Shown: positions 17,790 to 27,394, numbered from the stretch's first letter. The stretch is 64,000 nt of DNA from Pseudomonas sp. GGS8 (GCF_024168645.1 NZ_JALJWF010000001.1:3413501-3477500); one strand, 5' to 3'. Made by a program: numbers and translations. The notes: generated from the sequence alone by a model not told the origin.

Positions 17790-19217
17790 ATGTCGATACC
17801 ACGCTTGAAGTCTTATCTCTCTATTTTTGCCACCGTGCTGGTGCTCGGTCAGGCGGTCACTGCGCAAGCGGTCGAGTTGCCTGACTTCACGCAACTGGTC
17901 GAGCAGGCCTCGCCTGCGGTGGTGAACATCAGTACTACCCAGAAGTTGCCGGACCGCAAGGTCTCCAACGAGCAAATGCCTGACCTTGAAGGTTTGCCGC
18001 CAATGCTGCGCGAGTTCTTCGAGCGTGGCATGCCGCAGCAACGCTCGCCTCGAGAGGATCGCCAGCGTGAAGCGCAGTCCCTGGGGTCGGGTTTCATCAT
18101 TTCGTCTGACGGCTACATCCTGACAAACAACCATGTGATTGCCGATGCCGACGAGATTCTCGTGCGCCTCGCTGATCGTAGTGAGTTGAAGGCCAAGCTG
18201 GTCGGTACCGATCCGCGTTCTGACGTCGCTTTGCTGAAAATCGAAGGCAAAAACCTGCCGGTTCTGAAACTCGGCAAATCGCAGGACCTGAAAGCCGGTC
18301 AGTGGGTCGTGGCCATCGGCTCGCCATTCGGCTTTGATCACACCGTGACTCAAGGCATCGTCAGTGCCATCGGTCGTAGCCTGCCGAACGAAAACTATGT
18401 GCCGTTCATCCAGACCGACGTGCCGATCAACCCGGGTAACTCCGGTGGTCCGCTGTTCAACCTGGCCGGTGAAGTGGTCGGCATCAACTCGCAGATCTAT
18501 ACCCGCTCTGGCGGCTTTATGGGCGTGTCGTTCGCGATCCCTATCGATGTGGCGATGGACGTTTCCAATCAGCTGAAAAACGGCGGTAAAGTCAGCCGTG
18601 GCTGGTTGGGTGTAGTGATTCAAGAAGTGAGCAAGGATCTGGCCGAGTCGTTCGGTCTTGAGAAGCCGGCCGGTGCGCTGGTAGCTCAGATCCAGGATGA
18701 CGGTCCGGCTGCCAAGGGTGGCCTGCAAGTGGGCGACGTGATTCTGAGCATGAACGGGCAACCGATCATCATGTCCGCCGATCTGCCGCACTTGGTGGGC
18801 GCGTTGAAGGCCGGCTCGAAAGCCAATCTTGAAGTGATTCGCGAAGGCAAGCGCAAGAATGTCGAGCTGACCGTCGGCGCTATCCCTGAAGAAGGCAAAG
18901 AACTGGATGCCCTGCCTAAATCCAGCACCGAGCGCAGCAGCAATCGCCTGGGTGTTTCTGTTGCCGAGTTGACCGATGAGCAAAAGAAAACCTACGACCT
19001 CAAAGGTGGCGTGGTAATCAAGGACGTGCAGGATGGTCCTGCTGCGCTGATCGGCTTGCAGCCTGGTGATGTGATCACTCACTTGAACAACCAGGCGATT
19101 GGTTCCACCAAGGAGTTCACGGACATCGCCAAGGCGTTGCCGAAGAACCGCTCGGTATCGATGCGGGTTCTGCGCCAGGGTCGCGCCAGCTTCATCACCT
19201 TCAAACTGGCTGAATAA
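17790..19217 (+). CDS. mucD: Periplasmic serine protease MucD (HtrA/DegP family)
   Basis: A 475-residue HtrA protease with a signal peptide (1-27). The catalytic triad is His115 (LTNNHVIADAD), Asp145 (DPRSDVALLKIE) and Ser218 (PGNSGGPLFN). Two PDZ domains follow (about 265-355 and 375-470), including LQVGDVILSMNGQ and LQPGDVITHLNNQ. It degrades misfolded envelope proteins and limits AlgU activation. ATG 17790 with GGGAGC is preferred over 17700. The gene follows mucB directly because mucC is absent. Confidence 0.96.
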   Translation: MSIPRLKSYLSIFATVLVLGQAVTAQAVELPDFTQLVEQASPAVVNISTTQKLPDRKVSNEQMPDLEGLPPMLREFFERGMPQQRSPREDRQREAQSLGSGFIISSDGYILTNNHVIADADEILVRLADRSELKAKLVGTDPRSDVALLKIEGKNLPVLKLGKSQDLKAGQWVVAIGSPFGFDHTVTQGIVSAIGRSLPNENYVPFIQTDVPINPGNSGGPLFNLAGEVVGINSQIYTRSGGFMGVSFAIPIDVAMDVSNQLKNGGKVSRGWLGVVIQEVSKDLAESFGLEKPAGALVAQIQDDGPAAKGGLQVGDVILSMNGQPIIMSADLPHLVGALKAGSKANLEVIREGKRKNVELTVGAIPEEGKELDALPKSSTERSSNRLGVSVAELTDEQKKTYDLKGGVVIKDVQDGPAALIGLQPGDVITHLNNQAIGSTKEFTDIAKALPKNRSVSMRVLRQGRASFITFKLAE

Positions 19218-19236
19218 ACCGGTTGTCGGCTGAATA

Positions 19237-19268
19237 AAAAACCGCCTCGAAAGAGGCGGTTTTTTTGT
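19237..19268 (+). terminator. Rho-independent terminator of the algU-mucD operon
   Basis: ACCGCCTC, GAAA loop, GAGGCGGT, then a run of seven or more T. The A-run before the stem makes it usable by the convergent bepA transcript as well. Confidence 0.93.
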
Positions 19269-19292
19269 GTCTGAATTTTGACCCCGAAGCAG

Positions 19293-20726
19293 TCAGCCCA
19301 TCATGTCCTTGATCATGCGTTCTTGCTCCATCAGCTCGCGTTGCCGTGCGTCGATCCGCGATGACAGCGGGAAGTTGCTGCCCGCCTTACGCTTGGCGAA
19401 GTCCAGTTGCTGGATTGCCTGGCGATAATCGCCGACCAGCGCAAAGTACTCCGCGCGGGCCTGATGCAGGCCGATGATGTTGCCTGACAGGCCGCGAGTC
19501 TCGGCCACCAGATACCAGACGTCCGGATCGTTGGGGCGGGTCTTGAGCAGGCTCTCCAGCGCTTTTTCCGCATCGGCCGCTCGATTCTGCTTTAGCAGCA
19601 GGTCAACACGCACCTGATTCAGCGGATAGTTGCCCGGATACTGAGTCAGCATCCGGTCAACCCGTGACTGAGCATCGGGCAGGCGATTATTGGTGATGTC
19701 CAGATCGACCTGCGCCAGATTGTAGATGATCTCGTTCGGCGATTTGGCCAGCAGTTGCTTGAGGTTCTCGCGAGCTTCATTCAGCTGGCCGCCCTTGATC
19801 TGGGCGATTGCCAGGCCGTAGCGTGCGACGTCGTTTTTCGGGTTTTCATCGAGTTGGGCGCGGAAGCGCTTGGCACCCAGGCCGGGGGTTTCTTCATAGA
19901 TCAGCTGTACGCGCGCACGAATCAGCTGATAACGCATGCTGTCTTCGATACCACCCGGTTTGGCCTGTTCGGCGCGGTTGCGGGTGTCCGCGATCCGCGA
20001 TTCGGTCACCGGGTGAGTCAGTAGGAATTCCGGCGGCTTGGCATCGTAGCGGTACTGGCGCATCAGCCGTTCGAACATGGTCGGCATCGAGCGCGGATCG
20101 TAACCGGCCTTCTCCAGATTCATGATGCCGATACGGTCGGCTTCCTGTTCGTTCTGACGCGAGAACCGTCGTTGTTCCTGCATCGCCGCCGCCTGAGTGC
20201 CGGCAATGGTCGCGATCCCGGCATCGCCTGCACCGGCAGCGGCAATCACGATCCCGGCCAGCAATGCAGCCATCATAGGCACTTGCATGCGTTGCGAGGC
20301 TTCGACACCACGGGCGAAGTGACGCTGTGACAAGTGGGCCAGCTCGTGGGCCAGGACCGAGGCATATTCGCCTTCGGTCTGGGCGTTGAGGAACAAGCCC
20401 CCGTTGACGCCGACGATCCCGCCCGGCGCGGCGAAAGCGTTGAGCTGCGGGCTGTTGATCAGGATGAACTCCAGGCGCCGGTCATTAACCTGGCTGGTTT
20501 CCACCAGCCGATAGACGCTGGACTCGACGTAATCCTTGAGTTGCGGATCGTTGAGTTGCGACACCTGGCTGCGCAGCATCGCCAGCCATGCACGGCCCAG
20601 TTGGTATTCCTGTTGCGGCGAGACGATGGCAGAACTGGCGTCACCGAGTGACGGCAAGTCGTCGGCGAAGCCTGGTGAGGCGAGCAGGCAAGCGAGCGTC
20701 AGCAGGGTAGGGCGCAAAAAAGTCAT
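19293..20726 (-). CDS. bepA: M48 metalloprotease/chaperone BepA (YfgC)
   Basis: A 477-residue periplasmic protein that helps assemble or degrade LptD and other outer-membrane proteins. Signal peptide 1-21 (cleaved before ADDLP). The zinc motif HELAH is at 127-131 in SVLAHELAHLSQRH, with the third ligand Glu in EQEADRIG. The C-terminal half (about 300-470) is TPR repeats. ATG 20726 is preferred over a TTG at 20747. In P. aeruginosa the same gene lies next to the tusA-like gene. Confidence 0.93.
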   Translation of the reverse strand: MTFLRPTLLTLACLLASPGFADDLPSLGDASSAIVSPQQEYQLGRAWLAMLRSQVSQLNDPQLKDYVESSVYRLVETSQVNDRRLEFILINSPQLNAFAAPGGIVGVNGGLFLNAQTEGEYASVLAHELAHLSQRHFARGVEASQRMQVPMMAALLAGIVIAAAGAGDAGIATIAGTQAAAMQEQRRFSRQNEQEADRIGIMNLEKAGYDPRSMPTMFERLMRQYRYDAKPPEFLLTHPVTESRIADTRNRAEQAKPGGIEDSMRYQLIRARVQLIYEETPGLGAKRFRAQLDENPKNDVARYGLAIAQIKGGQLNEARENLKQLLAKSPNEIIYNLAQVDLDITNNRLPDAQSRVDRMLTQYPGNYPLNQVRVDLLLKQNRAADAEKALESLLKTRPNDPDVWYLVAETRGLSGNIIGLHQARAEYFALVGDYRQAIQQLDFAKRKAGSNFPLSSRIDARQRELMEQERMIKDMMG

Positions 20727-20824
20727 GCACAAAGCCTTAGTCGACAAAGACGTTACTGTAGCCGGACACTACGCTTGGGACCAGATATTCTAAGCGGCTC
20801 AACCCCCTGCCCCGGAGTGATTCG

Positions 20825-21064
20825 ATGACTGACGCTGTAACCCACGACGCCGAGCTGGACGCCAGTGGTCTGAATTGTCCGCTGCCGTTGCTCAAAGCCA
20901 AGATGGAACTCAACAGAATGGCCAGCGGTGCGGTGCTCAAGGTGATCGCCACCGATGCAGGCTCTCAGCGTGACTTTCGCACCTTTGCCCGATTGGCCGG
21001 TCATACGCTGCTTCGTGAAGAAGATGAGGCGGGCGTTTACCGTTACTGGTTGAAAAAAGCCTGA
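20825..21064 (+). CDS. TusA-family sulfur carrier protein
   Basis: A 79-residue TusA/SirA-fold protein with the sulfur-carrying Cys18 in the motif C-P-L-P (DASGLNCPLPLLKAK). The P. aeruginosa gene at this position (PA1006) was linked to molybdenum homeostasis and nitrate respiration rather than general tRNA thiolation, so a specialised sulfur-relay role is likely. It is divergent from bepA and followed after 31 bases by perM, probably in one operon. Confidence 0.88.
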   Translation: MTDAVTHDAELDASGLNCPLPLLKAKMELNRMASGAVLKVIATDAGSQRDFRTFARLAGHTLLREEDEAGVYRYWLKKA

Positions 21065-21095
21065 AATCTGCTGCGTTCGTTCCTAAGGATTATTG

Positions 21096-22166
21096 ATGTT
21101 CAAAGTGTTACGCGACTGGATTCAGCGTTACTTCTCGGATGAAGAGGCCGTGGTGCTGGCGGTACTGCTGTTTCTGGCATTTACCGCCGTACTCACCCTG
21201 GGCGGAATGCTTGCGCCAGTGCTGGCCGGGATGGTGCTGGCGTATCTGATGCAGGGGTTGGTGGTAATCCTCGAGCGTCTGCGCCTGCCGGGCGCCGTGG
21301 CGGTGGGGCTGGTCTTCGCGTTGTTCATGGGCGGGCTGCTGGTATTCATCCTCGTCGTGGTGCCACTGCTCTGGCATCAACTGATTACGCTGTTCAACGA
21401 ATTGCCCGGCATGCTCGCCAAATGGCAGTCGCTGCTATTGCTGCTGCCCGAGCGTTATCCTCATCTGGTGTCGGACGAGCAAGTGCTGCAGGCAATCGAA
21501 GTGGCGCGGGGCGAGATCGGCAAATTCGGCCAGTGGGCGCTGACGTTCTCGCTGTCGAGCCTGCCGCTGCTGGTGAACATCATGATCTATCTGGTGCTGG
21601 TGCCGATTCTGGTGTTCTTCTTCCTCAAGGACCGGGAGATGATCGGCCAGTGGGTGCGCGGTTACCTGCCGCGGGAGCGAGCGCTGATCACCCGGGTCGC
21701 CCAGGAAATGAACCGGCAGATTGCCAATTACATTCGCGGCAAGGTCATCGAAATCTTCATTTGCGGGGGCGTGACGTACATCGCTTTCGTGGCGCTGGGG
21801 CTCAACTACGCAGCGCTGCTGGCGTTGTTGGTGGGTGTATCGGTGGTGGTGCCCTACGTGGGGGCGGTGGTGGTGACCGTGCCGGTGCTGCTGATTGCGC
21901 TGTTCCAATGGGGCTGGAGCGATCAGTTCATCTATTTGATGGCGGTCTACGGGATTATCCAGATGCTGGACGGTAACGTGCTGGTGCCGCTGTTGTTCTC
22001 GGAAGCGGTCAACCTGCACCCGGTGGCAATCATCTGCGCGGTGCTGCTGTTTGGCGGGTTGTGGGGCTTCTGGGGCGTGTTCTTTGCCATACCCCTGGCG
22101 ACGCTGTTCAAAGCCGTGCTGGATGCCTGGCCGCGCAAGGAGCCGGAGGTGGCGCCGCTGCTTTAA
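21096..22166 (+). CDS. perM: AI-2E family transporter (PerM)
   Basis: A 356-residue membrane protein of the AI-2E (PerM/YdiK/TqsA) family with about seven to eight transmembrane helices. An amphipathic region lies between the third and fourth, and the C-terminal LDGNVLVPLLFSEAVNLHPV (about 293-312) is typical of the family. ATG 21096 with AAGGA upstream is used. Substrate unknown: some relatives export autoinducer-2, others are Na+(Li+)/H+ antiporters. Confidence 0.85.
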   Translation: MFKVLRDWIQRYFSDEEAVVLAVLLFLAFTAVLTLGGMLAPVLAGMVLAYLMQGLVVILERLRLPGAVAVGLVFALFMGGLLVFILVVVPLLWHQLITLFNELPGMLAKWQSLLLLLPERYPHLVSDEQVLQAIEVARGEIGKFGQWALTFSLSSLPLLVNIMIYLVLVPILVFFFLKDREMIGQWVRGYLPRERALITRVAQEMNRQIANYIRGKVIEIFICGGVTYIAFVALGLNYAALLALLVGVSVVVPYVGAVVVTVPVLLIALFQWGWSDQFIYLMAVYGIIQMLDGNVLVPLLFSEAVNLHPVAIICAVLLFGGLWGFWGVFFAIPLATLFKAVLDAWPRKEPEVAPLL

Positions 22167-22201
22167 CGGTCAGTGCTGTTTGCGGTGAGGCTGATGGCCT
22201 C

Positions 22202-22265
22202 ATCGCGAGCAGGCTCGGTCCCACAAGGTTTGCGCAAATCCTGTGGGAACGAGCCTGCTCGCGAT
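22202..22265. repeat. Palindromic intergenic repeat
   Basis: ATCGCGAGCAGGCTCG ... CGAGCCTGCTCGCGAT with an inner CCCACA/TGTGGG pairing. It lies between the convergent perM and bcp genes. This is the REP-like type found throughout fluorescent pseudomonads and a probable bidirectional transcription end. Confidence 0.8.
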
Positions 22266-22272
22266 AGATGAA

Positions 22273-22746
22273 TCAGGCTTTATTGAGGGCCTGAGCAGCA
22301 GCCAACACCGCATCCACATGCCCCGACACCTTCACGCCGCGCCATTCCTGACGCAACACGCCATTCTTGTCGATCAGGAACGTGCTGCGATCAACGCCCA
22401 TATATTCCTTGCCGTAGAGCTTTTTCAGCTTGATCACATCGAACAGCTGACAGATGGCTTCGTCCTTGTCGCTGATCAGCTCGAAGGGGAATTCCTGCTT
22501 GCACTTGAAGTTTTCGTGAGACTTCAGGCTGTCGCGAGATAGACCGAACACCTCGGTGTTGGCCGCCTTGAACGCCGCGTACTGGTCGCGAAAACCCTGG
22601 CCTTCGGTGGTGCAGCCCGGCGTGCTGTCCTTCGGGTAGAAGTAAATCACCACTTGCTTGCCTTTGAGGGCCGCGAGGCTGACGGTCTGCCCGCTGGTGG
22701 CGGGTGCTTCGAAGTCGGCAACCGGTTGGTCGATGGCTACGGCCAT
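22273..22746 (-). CDS. bcp: Thioredoxin-dependent peroxiredoxin Bcp/PrxQ
   Basis: A 157-residue peroxiredoxin of the PrxQ/Bcp class reducing peroxides in the cytosol. The peroxidatic Cys45 is in YPKDSTPGCTTEG. The usual E. coli-type resolving Cys five residues later is absent (Gln50). Cys82 in FKCKQEF is spaced as in Bcp proteins that resolve from helix 3. ATG 22746 with AAGGAAG is chosen over 22788. It lies 10 bases after gcvR, in one operon. Confidence 0.94.
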   Translation of the reverse strand: MAVAIDQPVADFEAPATSGQTVSLAALKGKQVVIYFYPKDSTPGCTTEGQGFRDQYAAFKAANTEVFGLSRDSLKSHENFKCKQEFPFELISDKDEAICQLFDVIKLKKLYGKEYMGVDRSTFLIDKNGVLRQEWRGVKVSGHVDAVLAAAQALNKA

Positions 22747-22756
22747 GAAAGCTTCC

Positions 22757-23317
22757 TTACATTGGGTTTTGTGGGCGCCACGGTTCAATCAGTGCGTCCA
22801 GGTTCATGGCATCGGCGAAATCCAGGAACTGGTCACGCAGCCAGCTGATCTGGGTGCCAGCTGGCAAAGTCACCGTGAACGTGGCGTTGAGCATGGTGCC
22901 GCCGGTCTGCGGAGCCTGATAGGTGTCGCAAGTCAGGTTCTCCAGTTCGACGTTGTGGTCCATGAAGAACTGGCACAGCTCGTTGATGATGTCCGGGCGG
23001 TAGGCCGAGCTGACGTAGGCGACGTATGGCAGGGCCTGGGGACGGTTCTCCAGGGCTGCGCTGCGCACCACGTTAACGGTGAAGGCGTGCCGTTTGGCCA
23101 GCACTGGCAGGCTGCCTTCGAGGCGCGCCAGGGCGTCCCAGCTGCCCGAGATCTCGAGGATCAGCGCACTGCATTCGCCATGACGCGTCAGGCGAGAGGT
23201 GACCACGGCGCAGCGGTTTTCATGGCTGGCGCGGCACAGGACGTTAGTCAGCTCCATGGGGTTGGCGCCGAGGGCACTGATGACAAGGAATTGTTCGCGA
23301 ACTGTGGGGGTGGACAT
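22757..23317 (-). CDS. gcvR: Glycine cleavage system regulator GcvR-like, double ACT domain
   Basis: A 186-residue protein made of two ACT domains (about 9-85 and 95-172) without a DNA-binding domain, as in GcvR. GcvR modulates GcvA in E. coli by binding it in the absence of glycine. The first domain begins FLVISALGANPMELTNVLCR. The direct target in Pseudomonas is not certain. It is first in the gcvR-bcp operon and divergent from dapA. Confidence 0.85.
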   Translation of the reverse strand: MSTPTVREQFLVISALGANPMELTNVLCRASHENRCAVVTSRLTRHGECSALILEISGSWDALARLEGSLPVLAKRHAFTVNVVRSAALENRPQALPYVAYVSSAYRPDIINELCQFFMDHNVELENLTCDTYQAPQTGGTMLNATFTVTLPAGTQISWLRDQFLDFADAMNLDALIEPWRPQNPM

Positions 23318-23644
23318 GCAGCATTCCTAAAGCGATGAGCGGTCGATACTGTTTATGGGCTTTTTACCGGGGACGAGCCTGCAGATGCGAATTCACAAAC
23401 CCCCAGCCGAAGGTTGCAACGTGCTCCAGTATGGCAAGAGCGAGGGGTGGCAACGCTGGATCGGGGCTTGTGATGCCGAAAATGGAGGCTGGAACCCGGC
23501 GTACGAGCTTATCAGTACCGATCAAAGTCTGAAGGGTAGCGAAAAGCAGCGCCAAGGGGAATGGCGGCAGCGCAGTACTTCGCTTGTACAAGCATCTTGG
23601 CGCCAGTACCATTACCGCTCTCTTTTTCCGGCAGGAGCGGTTGC
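23318..23644. other. gcvR-dapA intergenic region
   Basis: A 327-base divergent promoter region. No convincing gene, hairpin or repeat was seen beyond the AGGAG ribosome binding site of dapA (about 23633-23638). Short open frames here lack ribosome binding sites. Confidence 0.5.
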
Positions 23645-24523
23645 ATGATTGCGGGCAGTATGGTGGCACTGGTCACACCCATGGATGCACAGGGTCGTCT
23701 CGACTGGGACAGCCTGAGCAAACTGGTGGACTTCCACCTGCAAGAGGGCACCAACGCCATCGTGGCGGTCGGCACTACAGGTGAGTCGGCCACGCTTGAC
23801 GTGAACGAGCACATCGAAGTGATTCGTCGCGTGGTTGCCCAGGTTGCAGGGCGTATTCCGGTGATCGCCGGTACGGGCGCCAATTCGACGCGTGAAGCGA
23901 TCGAACTGACGACCAACGCGAAGAACGCTGGCGCCGATGCGTGCCTGCTGGTAACCCCTTATTACAACAAGCCGACGCAAGAAGGCCTGTACCTGCACTT
24001 CCGTGCCATCGCCGAAGCGGTCGATATCCCGCAGATTCTTTACAATGTGCCGGGCCGTACCGCGTGCGACATGCAGGCTGAGACGGTGATCCGCCTGTCG
24101 ACCGTGAAGAACATCATCGGCATCAAGGAAGCCACGGGCGACCTGCAGCGCGCCAAGGACATCCTGGCCGGTGTGAGCAGCGACTTCCTGGTCTATTCCG
24201 GTGACGATGCGACCGCGGTCGAGCTGATGCTGCTTGGCGGCAAGGGCAATATTTCGGTAACCGCCAACGTTGCACCGCGCGCCATGAGCGAGCTGTGCGC
24301 CGCTGCGATGGCCGGTGATGCCGTCAAGGCCCGGGCAATCCACGAAAAGCTGATGCCGCTCAATAAAACCCTGTTTATCGAATCCAACCCTATCCCCGTG
24401 AAATGGGCGCTGCATGAAATGGGCTTGATGCCGGACGGTATCCGTCTGCCGCTCACCTGGCTCAGTGCTGCCTGTCACGAACCGCTGCGGCAGGCCATGC
24501 GCCAGTCCGGCGTCCTGGTTTAA
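23645..24523 (+). CDS. dapA: 4-hydroxy-tetrahydrodipicolinate synthase
   Basis: A 292-residue TIM-barrel enzyme condensing pyruvate with aspartate semialdehyde in lysine/diaminopimelate synthesis. The Schiff-base Lys161 is in [10 protein letters not shown], Tyr133 in ILYNVPGRT, and the Thr44-Thr45 pair in [10 protein letters not shown], numbering as in E. coli DapA. ATG 23645 with CAGGAG upstream gives the exact family length. It is followed by bamC after 17 bases, the usual dapA-bamC linkage. Confidence 0.98.
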   Translation: MIAGSMVALVTPMDAQGRLDWDSLSKLVDFHLQEGTNAIVAVGTTGESATLDVNEHIEVIRRVVAQVAGRIPVIAGTGANSTREAIELTTNAKNAGADACLLVTPYYNKPTQEGLYLHFRAIAEAVDIPQILYNVPGRTACDMQAETVIRLSTVKNIIGIKEATGDLQRAKDILAGVSSDFLVYSGDDATAVELMLLGGKGNISVTANVAPRAMSELCAAAMAGDAVKARAIHEKLMPLNKTLFIESNPIPVKWALHEMGLMPDGIRLPLTWLSAACHEPLRQAMRQSGVLV

Positions 24524-24540
24524 TTGAGGAAGTACTACGC

Positions 24541-25656
24541 ATGAAGCGAATGGCCGGACTTTCCGCACTTGCCTTGATTATCTCCAGCACCAGTGGCTGC
24601 GGATGGATCTGGGGCCCGGAAGGTTACTTCCGTGACCGTGGTAGCGATTACCTGGAAGCGCAACAGACTGCACCGATGCAACTGCCACCGAATGTCAGTA
24701 CCTCCAAGCGTCTGGATCCGCTGTTGCCGATCCCGCGTAATGTGGCCGACGACACTGCCAAGGGCGAATATGTTGTGCCTCGTCCGCAGCCGCTGTCGGC
24801 AGCGGCTGATATCAGCGCCTACTCCTTGCAGAAGAGCGGCGATTCGCGTTGGATCATGGCTCAAAACCCACCGGCCGAAGTCTGGCCTGTGGCTTTGCAG
24901 TTCTTCCAGGACAACGGTTTCCGTCTGGACGAACAGCGCCCGCAAACCGGTGAATTCACCACCACCTGGCAGCATTCCGACGAACTGTCCGCAGCCATGG
25001 CCAAGCGCCTGAGCGCAGCCGGTGTCGGCGCCGACAGCGAAACCCGCGTGCGGGTGCGTATCGAGCCGGGCGTGCAGCGCAACACCAGTGAAGTCTACGT
25101 GGTCAGCGCCGAGCGTCCAGCCGGCAGCACCGCCAACGTCGATTTCACCAATCGTTCGATCAACACCGGCCTGGACGCAGCGCTGGTCGACGACATGCTC
25201 GCGAGCATGAGCCGCACTTCGGAGAAGGGCGGTTCGGTCTCTATGCTGGCGTCGCGTGATTTCGATACGCCAAGCCGTGTCAGCCTGACCGAGGACGGCA
25301 GCGGCAACCCGGTGCTCAACGTCGGTACCGACCTGGATCGTGCCTGGTCGAGCGTCGGTCGTGCGCTGGAACAGGGCGAATGGCGTGTTGAAGACATCAA
25401 CCGCAGCCTGGGCCTGTACTACATCAACCTCGCCGAAAAAGCCGAGAAGAAGGACGAGCAGCCAGGTTTCTTCGGCAGCCTGTTCGGCAGCAAGCCGAAC
25501 AAGGAAGAAGTTGAAGCCCGCGCCGAGCGTTATCAGGTTCGCCTGAGCAAGGTCGGCGAGAACGTACAAGTTACCGTCGAGAAAAACATCAATACCGTGG
25601 CGCCAGCAGACGTGGCGCGTAAAGTGTTGACCGTGATTCAGGACAATCTGGGCTGA
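24541..25656 (+). CDS. bamC: Outer-membrane assembly lipoprotein BamC
   Basis: A 371-residue lipoprotein (NlpB) of the BAM complex that inserts barrel proteins into the outer membrane. The lipoprotein signal ends at Cys20 (SSTSGC). The disordered N-terminal segment that contacts BamD follows, then two helix-grip domains (about 95-210 and 250-365). GAGGAAG lies before the start. Co-transcribed with dapA upstream and the metallo-hydrolase 4 bases downstream. Confidence 0.95.
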   Translation: MKRMAGLSALALIISSTSGCGWIWGPEGYFRDRGSDYLEAQQTAPMQLPPNVSTSKRLDPLLPIPRNVADDTAKGEYVVPRPQPLSAAADISAYSLQKSGDSRWIMAQNPPAEVWPVALQFFQDNGFRLDEQRPQTGEFTTTWQHSDELSAAMAKRLSAAGVGADSETRVRVRIEPGVQRNTSEVYVVSAERPAGSTANVDFTNRSINTGLDAALVDDMLASMSRTSEKGGSVSMLASRDFDTPSRVSLTEDGSGNPVLNVGTDLDRAWSSVGRALEQGEWRVEDINRSLGLYYINLAEKAEKKDEQPGFFGSLFGSKPNKEEVEARAERYQVRLSKVGENVQVTVEKNINTVAPADVARKVLTVIQDNLG

Positions 25657-25660
25657 TCAC

Positions 25661-26419
25661 ATGCGTTTTGCCGTTCTCGGCAGCGGTAGCCAAGGGAACG
25701 GCACGCTGGTAGCCAGCGATGACACGTATGTACTGGTGGATTGTGGTTTCTCCCTGCGGGAAACCGAAAAACGCCTGCTGCGCCTTGGGGTGAACCCTGC
25801 GCAGCTGAGCGCGATACTTGTGACCCACGAACATGCCGATCACGTGCATGGCGTGGGTTTGCTGTCTCGGCGTTACAATCTGCCCGTCTACCTCAGTCGC
25901 GGAACCCTGCGCGGGATGCGCAAACCAATTGAACCCGCAGGCCTTCTGGCTGGCGGCGAGCAACTGCAAATCGGCCCTCTGAGCATCGGCGTCATTGCCG
26001 TGGCCCATGATGCACAGGAGCCGACGCAGTATGTCTTCAGCGACGGCCAGCGGCGTTTCGGCCTGCTGACCGACCTGGGCTCATACTGCAACAAGGTGCT
26101 GGACGGCTATCGGGACCTCGATGCGTTGATGATCGAGGCCAACCATTGCCGTGACCTGCTGGCTCGCGGTCACTACCCGTACTTTCTCAAGCAACGGGTG
26201 GGCGGTGAATTGGGACATTTGAACAACCATCAGGCGGCATTCCTGGTGGCCGAGTTGGGCTGGCAAGGCCTGCAACACCTGGTCCTGGCCCATCTGAGCA
26301 GCAAGAACAACCTGCCGCAGCTGGCCCGGCAATGTTTTGTCGACACCCTCGGGTGCGACCCGGACTGGCTGCAACTGGCCGATCAAGATTCAGGGCTCGA
26401 CTGGCGATACATCGCCTAG
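25661..26419 (+). CDS. MBL-fold metallo-hydrolase (YycJ-like)
   Basis: A 252-residue metallo-beta-lactamase-fold hydrolase. The metal motif H-E-H-A-D-H is at 56-61 (THEHADHVHG), and further ligands are likely in IEANHCRD and HLGHLNNH-type segments. The start is close to bacterial YycJ/WalJ exonuclease-like proteins (MRFAVLGSGSQGNGTLV). The substrate is unknown; nuclease activity is possible from family relations. Conserved position between bamC and purC. Confidence 0.82.
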   Translation: MRFAVLGSGSQGNGTLVASDDTYVLVDCGFSLRETEKRLLRLGVNPAQLSAILVTHEHADHVHGVGLLSRRYNLPVYLSRGTLRGMRKPIEPAGLLAGGEQLQIGPLSIGVIAVAHDAQEPTQYVFSDGQRRFGLLTDLGSYCNKVLDGYRDLDALMIEANHCRDLLARGHYPYFLKQRVGGELGHLNNHQAAFLVAELGWQGLQHLVLAHLSSKNNLPQLARQCFVDTLGCDPDWLQLADQDSGLDWRYIA

Positions 26420-26447
26420 CCCACCTACTTAGCAAGCGGAGCCCATC

Positions 26448-27161
26448 ATGGAAAAACGTGAAGAACTCTACCGCGGCAAAGCCAAATCGGTTTACAAGAC
26501 CGACGACGCTGACCGCTTGATCCTGCTGTTTCGCAACGACACCTCGGCGTTCGACGGCAAGCGTATCGAGCAGCTCGACCGCAAAGGCATGGTGAACAAC
26601 AAGTTCAACGCCTTCATCATGCAGAAACTCGAAGCAGCCGGCGTGCCGACTCAATTCGACAAACTGCTGGGCGACAACGAATGCCTGGTGAAAAAACTCG
26701 ACATGATCCCGGTCGAGTGCGTTGTGCGTAACTACGCCGCCGGCAGCCTGGTCAAGCGCCTGGGCGTGGAAGAGGGCATGAAGCTCAATCCTTACACCTT
26801 CGAACTGTTCCTGAAGGACGACGCCAAGGGCGACCCGTTCATCAACGAATCCCACGTTGTGGCATTCGGCTGGGGCACCGCCGAGCAACTGGTTCGCATG
26901 AAAGAACTGTCGCTCAAGGTCAACGAAGTCCTGAGCAAACTGTTCGACGACGCCGGCCTGCTGCTGGTCGACTTCAAACTCGAATTCGGGGTGTTCTCCG
27001 ACGGCTCCATCGTTCTGGGTGACGAATTCAGCCCGGACGGCTGCCGTCTGTGGGACAAGGCCACCGGCAAGAAAATGGACAAGGACCGCTTCCGTCAGGG
27101 CCTCGGTGACGTCATCGAAGCTTATGAAGAAGTCGCCAACCGTCTGGGTGTACCGCTTTAA
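26448..27161 (+). CDS. purC: SAICAR synthetase
   Basis: Phosphoribosylaminoimidazole-succinocarboxamide synthase, 237 residues (same length as E. coli PurC), joining CAIR and aspartate in purine synthesis. The N-terminal ATP-binding start is [33 protein letters not shown] (84-101) and the catalytic segment [20 protein letters not shown] (about 178-197) are diagnostic. AGCGGAG precedes the start. Last gene of the conserved dapA-purC block, followed by tRNA-Ser. Confidence 0.98.
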   Translation: MEKREELYRGKAKSVYKTDDADRLILLFRNDTSAFDGKRIEQLDRKGMVNNKFNAFIMQKLEAAGVPTQFDKLLGDNECLVKKLDMIPVECVVRNYAAGSLVKRLGVEEGMKLNPYTFELFLKDDAKGDPFINESHVVAFGWGTAEQLVRMKELSLKVNEVLSKLFDDAGLLLVDFKLEFGVFSDGSIVLGDEFSPDGCRLWDKATGKKMDKDRFRQGLGDVIEAYEEVANRLGVPL

Positions 27162-27206
27162 TCGACGCAAGCATCTGATAGCACGGAAAAAAATCGCTAA
27201 AGGGGG

Positions 27207-27235
27207 TTCGCTTCCCGCGATTGTGCTGTTATGAT
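27207..27235 (+). promoter_or_regulatory. Probable sigma-70 promoter of tRNA-Ser
   Basis: TTCGCT (weak -35), 17 bases, TATGAT (27230-27235), followed by a very GC-rich discriminator GCGCGCCG before the tRNA. Such discriminators are typical of stringently controlled stable-RNA promoters. Confidence 0.5.
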
Positions 27236-27245
27236 GCGCGCCGTT

Positions 27246-27335
27246 GGAGAGATGCCAGAGTGGCCGAATGGGACGGATTCGAAATCCGTTGTACCTTCAC
27301 CGGTACCTAGGGTTCGAATCCCTATCTCTCCGCCA
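27246..27335 (+). tRNA. tRNA-Ser(CGA)
   Basis: A 90-base class II tRNA. The acceptor arm GGAGAGA pairs with TCTCTCC and the encoded end is GCCA. The anticodon loop TTCGAAA carries anticodon CGA (codon UCG) between stem halves ACGGA and TCCGT. A long variable arm (TACCTTCACCGGTA) and GGTTCGAATCC T-arm are present. A terminator follows at once. Confidence 0.97.
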
Positions 27336-27342
27336 TACATAG

Positions 27343-27378
27343 AAAAGCCCCGTAGATGAAAATCTACGGGGCTTTTTC
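27343..27378 (+). terminator. Rho-independent terminator of tRNA-Ser
   Basis: AGCCCCGTAGA / TCTACGGGGCT, an 11-bp perfect stem, followed by TTTTT. Confidence 0.93.
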
Positions 27379-27394
27379 GTTTCTGGCGTTTTGG

